Of a DNA stretch of 64,000 bases, positions 1-8,235 are shown piece after piece. The translations under genes and the position numbers were made by a program. The notes beneath the pieces are model-generated. The model was not told the origin of the DNA and did not search any database. It saw only the letters and a list, made by a program, of their open reading frames with translations. Each line of letters opens with the position of its first letter. Positions within the stretch are counted from its first letter, which is position 1. The stretch comes from Pseudomonas sp. LS.1a (GTDB lineage Bacteria; Pseudomonadota; Gammaproteobacteria; Pseudomonadales; Pseudomonadaceae), in assembly GCF_022533585.1 (NCBI RefSeq), contig NZ_CP092827.1, positions 3,512,001 through 3,576,000 on the forward strand, written 5' to 3'.

Positions 1-2
1 TG

Positions 3-329
3 GTGGCAGCGGTGTGCATCCTGGCAGCAGCCTATGCGGGCGAAACCGTCGCGGTGATCAGCCTGCTGTGCGTGGCGATGTTCTTCATCCGTTGGTGCGG
101 GATGTACTGGTGCCTGCCGGCGATCATCGGCGGGCCGTCGCGCACCGGCGTGCTGGGTGGCACCATGAACTTCTGCGGCAACATGGCCGGGGTGCTGGTA
201 CCGATCGTGATCGGGCTGATCGTGCAGTTCACCGGGGATTACTTCTTTGCGCTGATCTTCTTCGTGGTGGCGGCGGTGTTGATTGCGGTGTTTTCCAGCT
301 TGATCGATTACCGCGAGCGGCAGTTCTGA
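3..329 (+). CDS. MFS transporter, C-terminal part (5' end outside window)
   Basis: This is the last ~108 residues of a major facilitator permease, cut by the left edge. The visible protein is almost entirely hydrophobic helices with short loops and a basic C-terminal tail (Y-R-E-R-Q-F). The Gly-rich segment around residues 49-62 (GVLGGTMNFCGNMAGV) followed by a helix that begins VPIVIGLIVQ is typical of helices 10-11 in the anion:cation symporter branch (hexuronate/glucarate-type permeases). The substrate cannot be read from this fragment. The reading frame is open to the window edge, so the true start lies upstream. A paired REP element follows the stop. Confidence 0.8.
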   Translation: MAAVCILAAAYAGETVAVISLLCVAMFFIRWCGMYWCLPAIIGGPSRTGVLGGTMNFCGNMAGVLVPIVIGLIVQFTGDYFFALIFFVVAAVLIAVFSSLIDYRERQF

Positions 330-345
330 GGTTTGGGATTGCAAG

Positions 346-439
346 CCCCTGTGGGAGCGGGCGAGCCCGCGAAGCAGGCAACGCGGTGGATGGCACCGGC
401 TGCGCCGGTGTTCGCGGGCTCGCCCGCTCCCACAGGGGC
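346..439. repeat. Paired REP element (BIME-like)
   Basis: Two inverted copies of the P. putida-type REP end (gtgggagcgggcgagcccgcg and its complement) flank a central hairpin (caccggctgcgccggtg). It lies in the convergent gap between the MFS fragment and the LysR gene, which is the usual REP setting. It can fold into a long hairpin and may act as a transcript end for both genes. Confidence 0.9.
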
Positions 440-450
440 CGCTACAGGTT

Positions 451-1371
451 TCAACCGGCAGTCAACTCCTCTACCAGCAAGCGCGCCGCCGGTGACAGCG
501 GCGCTGCCACCCGGTGCACGATGCCGAACGGCTCGCTCAGTGCCCGCAGCTGCACTGCCAGCGACACCAGCAAGCCGCGCTGCTCGGCAAAGGCCGCCAC
601 CGCGCTGGGGATCACCGCCACCAGCGTCGGGTCATCCTCCAGCAGCATGAAGGTGGCGAAGGTGGAGAAGGTTTCCAGCGGGTAGCGTGGCACCTCCACC
701 CCCGCTTCGCTCAACTCACGCTCCAGCGCCTGGCGCATGGGCATGTTGGCCGGGTAGACAATCCAGCGGTACTGGCTCAGGTCGCCGACTTCCAGCGCCG
801 CTACCCCGGCCAGCGGGTGCCGTGGGTGCGCGACCACCGCCAGCGGCTCCTGGGCCAGTTCGACAAAGGCATAGTCTGCCGCGTTGCGGCCCAGCCCTGG
901 CCGGCAGATGGCCAGGTCCAGGCGCCCTTCATCGAGCTGGGCCAGCAGGTTGGCACTGGTGTTTTCGGCGATCTCCACCGCCAGTTGCGGCTGCCTGCTG
1001 CGCAGCCGCCCGAGGGCGCCGACCAGGGTCGGCATGGCACCCATGATGCTGCCTACCGCCAGCCGCCCGCCCTGGCCCTGGACAATGCCCAGCACCTCTT
1101 CGCGCAAGTGCCCCAGGTCGCTGTGGATCAACCGCGCATAACGCACCACGCAACGACCTACGTCATTGGCCACCAGCCCGCTGGGCAGGCGCTGGAACAA
1201 CGGCACACCCAGCACCTCCTCTACCTCGCGCAAGGCCTTGGTGGCCCCGGGCTGGGAAATCGCCATGGCCTCGGCCGCCTTGTGCAGGGAGCCGCAGCGG
1301 TCCAGTTCGATGAGCAGGCGTAACTGACGCAGGCGCAGGCGGGAGAAAATGGAGTCCAGGGAAGGGATCAT
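451..1371 (-). CDS. LysR-family transcriptional regulator
   Basis: A 306-residue protein of normal LTTR length. Residues ~10-70 form the winged HTH (LRQLRLLIELDRCGSLHKAAEAMAIS... then TKALREVEEVLGVPLFQR). Residues ~95-300 form the periplasmic-binding-protein-like effector domain. The 'LHKAAEAMAISQPGATKALRE' style of HTH resembles the GbpR/galactose-binding-regulator subgroup, but the ligand is not deducible. It is convergent with the upstream permease fragment and separated from it by a REP, so it need not regulate it. Confidence 0.92.
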   Translation of the reverse strand: MIPSLDSIFSRLRLRQLRLLIELDRCGSLHKAAEAMAISQPGATKALREVEEVLGVPLFQRLPSGLVANDVGRCVVRYARLIHSDLGHLREEVLGIVQGQGGRLAVGSIMGAMPTLVGALGRLRSRQPQLAVEIAENTSANLLAQLDEGRLDLAICRPGLGRNAADYAFVELAQEPLAVVAHPRHPLAGVAALEVGDLSQYRWIVYPANMPMRQALERELSEAGVEVPRYPLETFSTFATFMLLEDDPTLVAVIPSAVAAFAEQRGLLVSLAVQLRALSEPFGIVHRVAAPLSPAARLLVEELTAG

Positions 1372-1482
1372 CGGGCAGGCTCGGCATAGGTCTTGTAATG
1401 CCGAGCACTATAGAGGGTTGTCAACGGGCGATTGTTGAGTTTGCGGCAAATGACCCTTGACCTGAAGGCACGCCCGCCGGGG

Positions 1483-2205
1483 CTATACCACGCGGCGCCG
1501 CGACAGGCAGGCATACCCCAGGCCCAGCACGCTGACCGCCAATACGCCCAGCAGTACCATCAGCTCACGGCTGTAGCGGGCCACCCAGGCCGGGAAGCCG
1601 ATGACCTCGCGGTACACCTGCACATCGGCCTTACCATTGGCGTGACTGATGCTGACCCCGCTCTGGCGGATCTGCGAGTAGTCCGCATCGAAGTACACCC
1701 ATACCTTGCACGCGCCACCCGGCTCGATGGCGGGGATATCCACTTGCATGGTGGCGGTTTCCAGGATGGTGTCGTTGCCCGCAGCGTCGCGCACCTGCAC
1801 CAGGCCCTTGGCTGGCAGGCGGATTTTCACCTGACGCACCTGTGCATCACCACTGTTGCGCAATTCGATGAGCAAACCGGTGCGGTGGTCGACCAGCCCG
1901 GCCTCGAAGGGCTTGGCGAACAGTTGGGCATAGGGTGCCTGGGCCATTTCGATCAGGCGCTCGACCTGATCGTGGCTCAGCCCGCCCTCGCTGATGGTGT
2001 TGATACGCCCCTGCAACTGCTCGTACTTGAGCTGCTCGCTGGCCTTGCTGATGCGTTCGCTGAACTGGCTGGGATAGGTGAGGTAGGCATAGGTCAGCGA
2101 TGCCTCCAGGCGCGGGTTGCCTCTGAGCAGCCCATAGACGGCCAGCAGAACCATCAGGCCAAGCAGCACGGCTACCAGAAGTTTCCCCACCTTGTCCCAG
2201 CTCAA
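1483..2205 (-). CDS. Two-TM membrane protein of unknown function
   Basis: I do not recognise a family. The protein has one N-terminal transmembrane helix (VGKLLVAVLLGLMVLLAVYG), a ~170-residue extracytoplasmic part with a beta-rich stretch, and a second helix near the C-terminus (LMVLLGVLAVSVLGLGYAC) ending in basic residues, so both ends are probably cytoplasmic. The frame is open to 2301, but a good Shine-Dalgarno (agaaggaag, minus strand) sits just before a TTG at 2205. That start puts the first helix close to the N-terminus and avoids overlap with the upstream gene, so I chose it. It is probably co-transcribed with the small gene upstream. Confidence 0.6.
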   Translation of the reverse strand: MSWDKVGKLLVAVLLGLMVLLAVYGLLRGNPRLEASLTYAYLTYPSQFSERISKASEQLKYEQLQGRINTISEGGLSHDQVERLIEMAQAPYAQLFAKPFEAGLVDHRTGLLIELRNSGDAQVRQVKIRLPAKGLVQVRDAAGNDTILETATMQVDIPAIEPGGACKVWVYFDADYSQIRQSGVSISHANGKADVQVYREVIGFPAWVARYSRELMVLLGVLAVSVLGLGYACLSRRRVV

Positions 2206-2284
2206 TGCGAACTTCCTTCTGTCGTGATTCAGACGATTCAAGCTGACCAAGGGTGCCAAGTTCACGGCCCCCAGGCAAGCCTGA

Positions 2285-2587
2285 CTAAGGCTGCTCCTCA
2301 CCTGCCCGTGCCTGGCGCAACTGATGCAACTGGCCGTCGATCAACGCCTTGGCCATACCTGCCAGATAGTACGTGGCCTGCATCATCACCTTGCGGTCGC
2401 CAGGCCGGTCGATGGCCTTGCGGGTGAGTTCGGTAATGCAGCCCATGATGCTTGAGGCTTCCATCAGCGCCGTCCGCATTGGCAGCTGCGGTTTCATCTG
2501 CACCAGTTCGGCACCGCCGTTGCCAAAACGGCCCGCTGCGCGCACGACATTAAGGTTGCTGCCTTCTTTCGGAGTGTCTTTGTCCAT
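2285..2587 (-). CDS. Small Pseudomonas-type protein of unknown function
   Basis: About 100 residues, with no signal peptide or membrane helix. The C-terminal half (ITELTRKAIDRP...MMQATYYLAGMAKALIDGQL) has the same layout as the C-terminal half of the DUF3077 protein at 39.6 kb (YARDMTLD...WASHYLCALAKALMDDAEL), so they may be distant relatives. An ATG at 2593 is also possible, but the GAGGA ribosome site is well spaced only for the ATG at 2587. It lies 79 nt upstream of the membrane protein, in the same direction. Confidence 0.65.
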   Translation of the reverse strand: MDKDTPKEGSNLNVVRAAGRFGNGGAELVQMKPQLPMRTALMEASSIMGCITELTRKAIDRPGDRKVMMQATYYLAGMAKALIDGQLHQLRQARAGEEQP

Positions 2588-2785
2588 GTCCATTCCTCGG
2601 GGTTACGAGCGTGCCGAGACTAGGGCGCTACCTGCCACGCCACAATCACCTTGGGGGTGGAAAGGCTTACTTTCGGAAATGGACTACAAGAATCCTACAA
2701 AGGGGACGCTCTGCCACCGGCCAGGCTCTTGACCGGCACCCGGCAGTGACGGACGATCAAGTTCCCCCACACAAGGACGAACACC

Positions 2786-3409
2786 ATGCTACGGATACTG
2801 GGCAGAGCCTCTTCCATCAATGTACGAAAAGTCCTGTGGGCGTGCGCCGAGTTCGAGGTTCCGTTCGAGCGCGAAGACTGGGGGGCGGGCTTCAAGCCCA
2901 CGGACAGCGCCGAGTTCCTTGCGTTGAACCCCAACGCCATGATCCCGGTGATCCAGGATGGCGACTTCACCCTGTGGGAATCCAACAGCATCATCCGCTA
3001 CCTGGCCACGCGCTACGGCGCCACCGCGTTCTACCCGGGCGAAGCGCAGGCGCGGGCCAGGATCGACCAGTGGATCGACTGGCAGGCCTCGGACCTCAAC
3101 CGCTCCTGGAGCTACGCGTTCATGTCACTGGTCAGGCACTCGCCCGCCCACCAGGACCCTCAGGCCCTCGCCGCCGGCTGTGCGGACTGGGCGCGCTACA
3201 TGCACATTCTCGACCGCCAGCTGGCGGCCACCGGTGCCTATGTGGCCGGCAGCCAGTTCACCCTGGCCGACATTCCCATCGGCCTGTCCGTCAACCGCTG
3301 GTTCGAAACACCGTTCGAGCACCCGCACCTGCCGGCCGTGCGCGACTATTACGAGCGGTTGAGCGAGCGCCCGGCCTATCACCTGCACGGCCGCAACGGT
3401 ACGCCGTGA
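2786..3409 (+). CDS. Glutathione S-transferase family protein
   Basis: A 207-residue cytosolic GST. Residues 1-80 form the thioredoxin-like domain: an N-terminal [12 protein letters not shown] segment, the cis-Pro loop (IPVIQD) and the ES pair of '[11 protein letters not shown]', which bind glutathione. Residues ~90-200 form the helical domain with the conserved 'FTLADIPIG' N-capping box motif. AAGGA lies well spaced before the ATG. The substrate is unknown. A hairpin follows the stop. Confidence 0.93.
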   Translation: MLRILGRASSINVRKVLWACAEFEVPFEREDWGAGFKPTDSAEFLALNPNAMIPVIQDGDFTLWESNSIIRYLATRYGATAFYPGEAQARARIDQWIDWQASDLNRSWSYAFMSLVRHSPAHQDPQALAAGCADWARYMHILDRQLAATGAYVAGSQFTLADIPIGLSVNRWFETPFEHPHLPAVRDYYERLSERPAYHLHGRNGTP

Positions 3410-3444
3410 TGGCAACATTGTGGGAGCGGCCTTGCGTCGCGAAA

Positions 3445-3461
3445 GGGGCGCAAAGCGCCCC
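3445..3461 (+). terminator. Hairpin after GST gene, terminator-like
   Basis: A perfect GGGGCGC-AAA-GCGCCCC hairpin lies between two convergent genes. There is no long T run, so it may be a repeat-derived hairpin that ends both transcripts. Confidence 0.5.
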
Positions 3462-3476
3462 CAGGATCTCAGCCCC

Positions 3477-4652
3477 TTAAACTGCTACCCGATCCCTCAA
3501 CGCCACCGCCCGCCCACGCCAGGCAAACATCAAGACCATTACCAATCCAACCGCCGCCATCGCCGCCCCCGCCAGGGAAACCGCCGAATACCCCAGCCCG
3601 GCATTGATCACCGCCCCACCCAGCGCCGCACCAATCGCGTTACCCAGGTTGAACGCCCCAATGTTCACCGCCGACGCCAGGTTGGGCGCATCCTTGGCCG
3701 CCTCCATCACCCGCATCTGCAGCGGCGGCACCAGGGCAAAGCTGGCCGCACCCCACACCAGGATCGCCAGCGCAGTCGGCAGCGGCCAGCCCATCACCAG
3801 CGGGAACACCAGCAACACCGCAATCAGCACGGCCAGTGACAGCATCAGGGTGCGGTCGATCGAGCGGTCCGCGGCCTTGCCACCCCACACGTTGCCCAAG
3901 GTCAGGCCGACACCGAACAACACCAGCATGGCCGTGACGAAGGTGGTGGACGCGGCCGCCTCGCTCTGCAAGATCGGCGCGATATAGGTGAATACCGTGA
4001 ACATCGCGCTGGAGCCCACCACGGTCAGCAGCAATGCCGCCAGCACCGGCCCGCGACCCAGCACGCGGATTTCGGCCATGGCCCCGTCACCCTTGGGCGA
4101 CGGCACATGGGGCAGTGCATACCAGAGGCTTGTCATTGCCACCAGGCCGAGCCCGGCGATGCCCCAGAATGCCGTGCGCCAACCCAGCATTTCACCGAAC
4201 CAGGTCGCCAGCGGCACACCGCCGATGGTGGCCAGGGTCAACCCCATGAACATGGCGGCCACGGCCCCGGCGCGCTTCTCGGGCGGCACCACGCTGGCCG
4301 CGACGATCGAGCCGATGCCAAAGAACGCACCGTGGTTGAGCGAGGTGACCACGCGGGCGACCAGCAGACTGGCGTAGTCGCTGGCCAGGGCCGACATCAG
4401 GTTGCCCAGGGTGAAGATGGCCATCAGGCCGATCAACAGGTAACGCCGCGGGACCTTCACCGTGGCCAGGGTCATCAGCGGTGCCCCGATCAGCACACCG
4501 ATCGCATAGGCACTGACCAACAGCCCGGCAGCCGGGATTGAGACGCCAAGGTCGGTGGCGATGCTGGGCAACATGCCCATGGGGGCGAACTCGGTGACAC
4601 CGATGCCAAAGGCACCGATGGCGAGTGCGACAAGCGGTGGATTGATACGCAT
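3477..4652 (-). CDS. MFS efflux transporter (DHA1 / AraJ-like)
   Basis: 391 residues with about 12 hydrophobic helices. The N-terminus (MRINPPLVALAIGAFGIGVTEF) and the motif after helix 2 (LMTLATVKVPRRYLLIG) are those of the AraJ/YdhP sugar or drug efflux group of the DHA1 family. The second conserved block, GHLA-like, appears here as SLNHGAFFGIGSIVAASV. Proton-driven export is expected, but the substrate is unknown. It is divergent from a LysR gene across ~95 nt, the classic arrangement for control by that regulator. Confidence 0.9.
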   Translation of the reverse strand: MRINPPLVALAIGAFGIGVTEFAPMGMLPSIATDLGVSIPAAGLLVSAYAIGVLIGAPLMTLATVKVPRRYLLIGLMAIFTLGNLMSALASDYASLLVARVVTSLNHGAFFGIGSIVAASVVPPEKRAGAVAAMFMGLTLATIGGVPLATWFGEMLGWRTAFWGIAGLGLVAMTSLWYALPHVPSPKGDGAMAEIRVLGRGPVLAALLLTVVGSSAMFTVFTYIAPILQSEAAASTTFVTAMLVLFGVGLTLGNVWGGKAADRSIDRTLMLSLAVLIAVLLVFPLVMGWPLPTALAILVWGAASFALVPPLQMRVMEAAKDAPNLASAVNIGAFNLGNAIGAALGGAVINAGLGYSAVSLAGAAMAAVGLVMVLMFAWRGRAVALRDRVAV

Positions 4653-4746
4653 GGCAAACTCCTTATCTGTGCTGCAAATGCTACGATCCGAAGCTGAGCC
4701 GCACTAGACTGCGTTTTTGCGAACCACCTTTGCTCAAGAGGCACAA

Positions 4747-5661
4747 ATGGACTTCAGTGGAAGATCCGGAGAGATGGAAATATTTGCCAAGGTGGCACAA
4801 GAGGGCAGCCTGTCTGCCGCCGCCCGGGCGCTGGGGCTGACGCCTTCGGCGGTCAGCCGCATCCTCGCGCGCACCGAACAGCGGCTGGGCACCCGCCTGC
4901 TGCTACGCACCACCCGGGCGATCACTCTCACGCCCGAGGGCGAAGCGTACCTGCGCGGTGCGCGGCGGGTGCTGGCCGACATGCTCGAAGTGGAAGAGGC
5001 CATCACCGACCAGGGCGTGCCACGCGGGCGCTTGCGCGTCAGCGCAGCGCTGGGCCATGGCCGGCTGACCGTGGTGCCGTTGCTGGCAGCGTTCAGCGCG
5101 CGCTACCCGCAGGTGCTGGTCGACCTTACCCTCAGTGACGAAGTGGCCGACATTCTCGGCGGCCAGGCCGACGTGGCGCTGCGCTTCGGCCACCTGCCGG
5201 ACAGCTCGTTGAGCGCCCGCGCCATTGGCGAAACCGGCCAGGTGATCGTCGCCTCGCCCGCATACCTGGCGCGCTGTGGGACGCCGCTTGTGCCGGAGGA
5301 CCTGGCCCGGCACAACTGCCTGCGCTTCAACTTCCGCCGCGCCGCCCCCGACTGGCCATTCCGCCGCGACGGGCAGGCGTTCTCATTGAAGGTGACGGGC
5401 AATATCGAATGCAGCAGCGGCGAAGCCCTGGCGCAGTTGGCCAGGCTCGGCGCCGGCGTAGCGCGCATCGGTACCTTTACCGTGGCCGATGACCTGGCCA
5501 GCGGTCAGCTGGTGCCGTTGCTGGAGGCGTACAACCCCGGTGATCGGGAGCCGATTCATGCAGTGTTCGTCGGCGGCCCGGCAATGCCGGCGCGGGTGCG
5601 GGTGTTCGTGGATTTTCTGGTGGAGCAACTGTCAGGCCGGAGCTGTCGCGAAGAGAACTGA
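4747..5661 (+). CDS. LysR-family regulator, divergent from the MFS pump
   Basis: 304 residues from the ATG at 4747, which has an AAGAGG ribosome site; an upstream in-frame start exists at 4717 but has none. The HTH (MEIFAKVAQEGSLSAAARALGLTPSAVSRILARTEQRLG) and the effector domain with 'GRLRVSAALGHGR' are typical of the CrgA/AaeR-like one-substrate LTTRs. It probably represses or activates the divergent efflux gene and itself from the shared 95-nt promoter region. Confidence 0.92.
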   Translation: MDFSGRSGEMEIFAKVAQEGSLSAAARALGLTPSAVSRILARTEQRLGTRLLLRTTRAITLTPEGEAYLRGARRVLADMLEVEEAITDQGVPRGRLRVSAALGHGRLTVVPLLAAFSARYPQVLVDLTLSDEVADILGGQADVALRFGHLPDSSLSARAIGETGQVIVASPAYLARCGTPLVPEDLARHNCLRFNFRRAAPDWPFRRDGQAFSLKVTGNIECSSGEALAQLARLGAGVARIGTFTVADDLASGQLVPLLEAYNPGDREPIHAVFVGGPAMPARVRVFVDFLVEQLSGRSCREEN

Positions 5662-5681
5662 ATTCGCAAGCGGTGCGCATA

Positions 5682-5772
5682 CCCAGTGGGAGCGGCTTTA
5701 GCCGCGAAGAAGCCAACGCGGTGCATGGCACCGGCTGCGCCGGTGTTCGCGGCTAAAGCCGCTCCCACAGGG
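5682..5772. repeat. Paired REP element
   Basis: Inverted pair of the gtgggagcggctttagccgcg-type end around a caccggctgcgccggtg centre. It belongs to the same family as the pair at 346-439 but has a 'gctttagccgc' variant arm. Confidence 0.9.
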
Positions 5773-5875
5773 TCCCTGCCAATTCAATGAGTCATGTGCA
5801 GTTCCATGAAAGCGGCATCCGCGAATCAGGCAGTACAATGACGCACTTTTACATCAGCCATGCAAAGGACCGCCC

Positions 5876-6367
5876 ATGCTTTACGTCGTCATGCTCGGAG
5901 GCCGTCACCCCGGCGCCAAGATCGAAGTCCACGATGTGGTGTTCGCCCAGGCCGACACCTTCGAACAGGCCTACCCGCAATTGCGCCAGGCCTGGTTCGG
6001 CAGCCCGCGAGGTTTGCATATCGATTCGTGGCTGGAAGTGCACGGTATCGACGGCCAACGCATCGAACTGCGCCAGCAGCCCCCTGCCCCTGGTGCGCTG
6101 CGCCTGTACTTCATCAACCTCGGTGGCTACGAACGCGAGGTATTCGGCGAGGCCCACCGCTACCTGCTGGTCACCGCCCACAACAAGGCCGAGGCCAAGG
6201 CCCTGGGCAAGCAACGCATGCAGGCGGACTGGCTGAAGCCGCATACCGATGCCTTGCTGGATGTCGACGATTGCCTGGCGATCGACCAGGTGGCCGGCCA
6301 GTTCGTGCACCTGGTCGAAGGCGCACACGAGCCGGTGGTGGTGCGTAACGACTACATCCTGATCTGA
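5876..6367 (+). CDS. DUF1543 domain protein
   Basis: 163 residues with AAGGA before the ATG. Two similar halves, one beginning MLYVVMLGGRHPGAKIEVHDVVF (residues 1-23) and one LRLYFINLGGYEREVFGEAHRY (near residue 80), fit the duplicated DUF1543 layout. The biochemical function is unknown. It stands in the same direction as the nucleotidase 62 nt downstream, so the two may share a transcript. Confidence 0.85.
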   Translation: MLYVVMLGGRHPGAKIEVHDVVFAQADTFEQAYPQLRQAWFGSPRGLHIDSWLEVHGIDGQRIELRQQPPAPGALRLYFINLGGYEREVFGEAHRYLLVTAHNKAEAKALGKQRMQADWLKPHTDALLDVDDCLAIDQVAGQFVHLVEGAHEPVVVRNDYILI

Positions 6368-6429
6368 CGCCGACAGCGCCGCGAAGCGCGCGGTACACTT
6401 GCCTTCAGCTCACGCTCAGGAGTTGTTTC

Positions 6430-7416
6430 ATGCCCTACCCCATCGAACAGAAACTGGTCATTGGCGTTGCTTCGAGTGCGCTGTTCGACCTCACCGTCTC
6501 GGACGACATCTACCAGACCCAGGGCGTCGAGGCTTACCGCCAGCATCAGCAGCAGAACCTGGACGAACCGTTCCCCAAGGGCGTGGCGTTCCCGTTCATT
6601 CGCCGCTTCCTGAGCATCAACCAGGCCTTCCCCGAGCAGTTGCCGGTGGAGGTGGTGCTGCTGTCGCGCAATTCGCCGGAAACCGGCCTGCGGGTGTTTC
6701 GCTCGATCAGCCACTACCAGCTGGACATCACCCGCGCGGCGTTCATGTCGGGCCGCTCGCCCTACGAGTACATCCCGGCGTTCAATGCCTCGCTGTTCCT
6801 CAGCGCCAACGAGGAGGATGTGCAGAAAGCCATCGACGCCGACTACCCGGCCGGGCGGGTGCTGCCGACACGCATCTACGATGACGAGATCGACACCGAA
6901 CTGCGGGTGGCCTTCGACTTTGACGGGGTGATTGCCGATGACGAGGCCGAGCGCGTGTACAAGCGCGACGACAACCTGGACGAGTTTCAGGAGCACGAGC
7001 GGGCGCGCAAGGGCATCCCGCATTCGCCGGGGCCGTTGGCGGACCTGTACCGCAAGCTTTCGCTGATTCGCATGCTCGAGGACCGCAAGTTGGCCGAGGA
7101 CCCGGCGTACAAACGGATTCTGCGGATTGCGATCGTGACAGCGCGCAATGCGCCTTCGCATGAGCGGGTGGTGACGACGTTGAAGGACTGGGGCGTATCG
7201 CCGGACGAGTGCTTCTTTTTGGGCGGGATGGAAAAGCCCAGGGTGTTGTCGATCCTGAAACCGCATGTGTTCTTTGATGACCAGCGCAGCCATTTGCAGT
7301 CGCCGGCGGGGGATTTGCCGATGGTGCACGTGCCGTTTGGGGTGGCGAATCGCGAGCGCTCGGCAGCGGACTCTGCGCTCGACGTGCCTGCTCCCACTTC
7401 GATCGCACCGATTTGA
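6430..7416 (+). CDS. Cytosolic 5'-nucleotidase (NT5C1-like family)
   Basis: 328 residues, matching the bacterial members of the 5'-nucleotidase family related to eukaryotic cN-I. Haloacid-dehalogenase-type signatures are visible: 'VAFDFDGVIADDEAE' (nucleophile and general-acid Asp) in the middle and a C-terminal 'KPRVLSILKPHVFFDDQRSH' with the metal-binding Asp pair. The N-terminal part (LVIGVASSALFDLT) is family-specific. It should hydrolyse nucleoside 5'-monophosphates. CAGGAG is well placed before the ATG. Confidence 0.88.
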   Translation: MPYPIEQKLVIGVASSALFDLTVSDDIYQTQGVEAYRQHQQQNLDEPFPKGVAFPFIRRFLSINQAFPEQLPVEVVLLSRNSPETGLRVFRSISHYQLDITRAAFMSGRSPYEYIPAFNASLFLSANEEDVQKAIDADYPAGRVLPTRIYDDEIDTELRVAFDFDGVIADDEAERVYKRDDNLDEFQEHERARKGIPHSPGPLADLYRKLSLIRMLEDRKLAEDPAYKRILRIAIVTARNAPSHERVVTTLKDWGVSPDECFFLGGMEKPRVLSILKPHVFFDDQRSHLQSPAGDLPMVHVPFGVANRERSAADSALDVPAPTSIAPI

Positions 7417-7471
7417 TGTGATGTGCAGTACCTGTGGGAGCGGGCAAGTCGGGGCACCGAACCGCCGCGAA

Positions 7472-7488
7472 GGGTCGCAAAGCGGCCC
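7472..7488 (+). terminator. Hairpin after the nucleotidase gene
   Basis: GGGTCGC-AAA-GCGGCCC imperfect hairpin (one G-T pair) in the convergent gap, next to a lone 'cctgtgggagcggg' REP-like half (around 7433). There is no T run, so the terminator role is only likely. Confidence 0.4.
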
Positions 7489-7554
7489 AAATCTGTTCAG
7501 CTGGCTGGCATTAGGGCTCTGGGCTGGCGATTCGCATCGCCACCCCGGCTTTCT

Positions 7555-8223
7555 TCATTTCGCCAGATTGGGCCCGGGCTTTGGCTCTTCCGGGGTAATC
7601 CAGCGGACTTCGATACGGCGCTGCTGTGCATCCTCCGGCGCTATGCCCGGGATGGGCTGTGAGTCGCCATAACCTGCCACTACCACACGTCTTGCAGTAA
7701 CAGGATCAAGATTACCGACGATTAGTTTGCGCGCTTCACGAGCACGGGCAGCAGAAAGCGTGAAATTGTCGTCGTAGACCGTGCAATTGGCTTCGAAGTT
7801 TGTCACCGGTCGCAGCACTGGCAAGTTGTCGGTGTGGCCTTCAATGTACACCTGCGCACCCCGAAACTGTGCCAGAAACTGCGTTACCGCCGCCTCGATG
7901 CTCTGGAAGGCTTCGCGGGACTGCTCGGTGATGCATGCACTGCCGCGACCGAACACCCCGTCACGCAGTGTCAGTTTCTGTGCGCCCAGGTCAAGGGCCA
8001 CCAGGCTGGCACCGGCAGTACTATTGAGCGAGTCCTGCAGCGCGCCGAGCAACTGCTCGACTTTCTGCCGCTGGCTGGCACTGCTCTGAGCCTGTTCCTG
8101 TTGATACTTGAGGTCCGAATAGCTCTTCTGCAACACCGCCATCACCAGCAACAACATGACCACGGCCATGACCCCAGCCATCAGGTCGGCAATGGAAACC
8201 CATTCATTCGGTTTATCTTTCAT
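7555..8223 (-). CDS. ZorB-like OmpA/MotB-type stator subunit
   Basis: 222 residues. Residues ~8-31 form one N-terminal membrane helix carrying an Asp (D13 in SIADLMAGVMA), the position of the ion-accepting Asp of MotB/ZorB. A short helical linker follows (residues 32-65), then an OmpA-like peptidoglycan-binding domain with GHTDNLP (129-135), LSAARAREA (156-164) and RRIEVRW (202-208). With the channel gene 12 nt upstream it should form a cell-wall-anchored ion-driven motor in the inner membrane. It is the last gene of the cluster. Similarity to ZorB rather than flagellar MotB is inferred from the partner's size and tail. Confidence 0.85.
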   Translation of the reverse strand: MKDKPNEWVSIADLMAGVMAVVMLLLVMAVLQKSYSDLKYQQEQAQSSASQRQKVEQLLGALQDSLNSTAGASLVALDLGAQKLTLRDGVFGRGSACITEQSREAFQSIEAAVTQFLAQFRGAQVYIEGHTDNLPVLRPVTNFEANCTVYDDNFTLSAARAREARKLIVGNLDPVTARRVVVAGYGDSQPIPGIAPEDAQQRRIEVRWITPEEPKPGPNLAK

Positions 8224-8235
8224 CGCCGGTTACCT

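Noticed and set aside
1432..2427. 331-codon plus-strand frame
   Set aside because: Antisense to two minus-strand genes with better ribosome sites; composition like a shadow frame.
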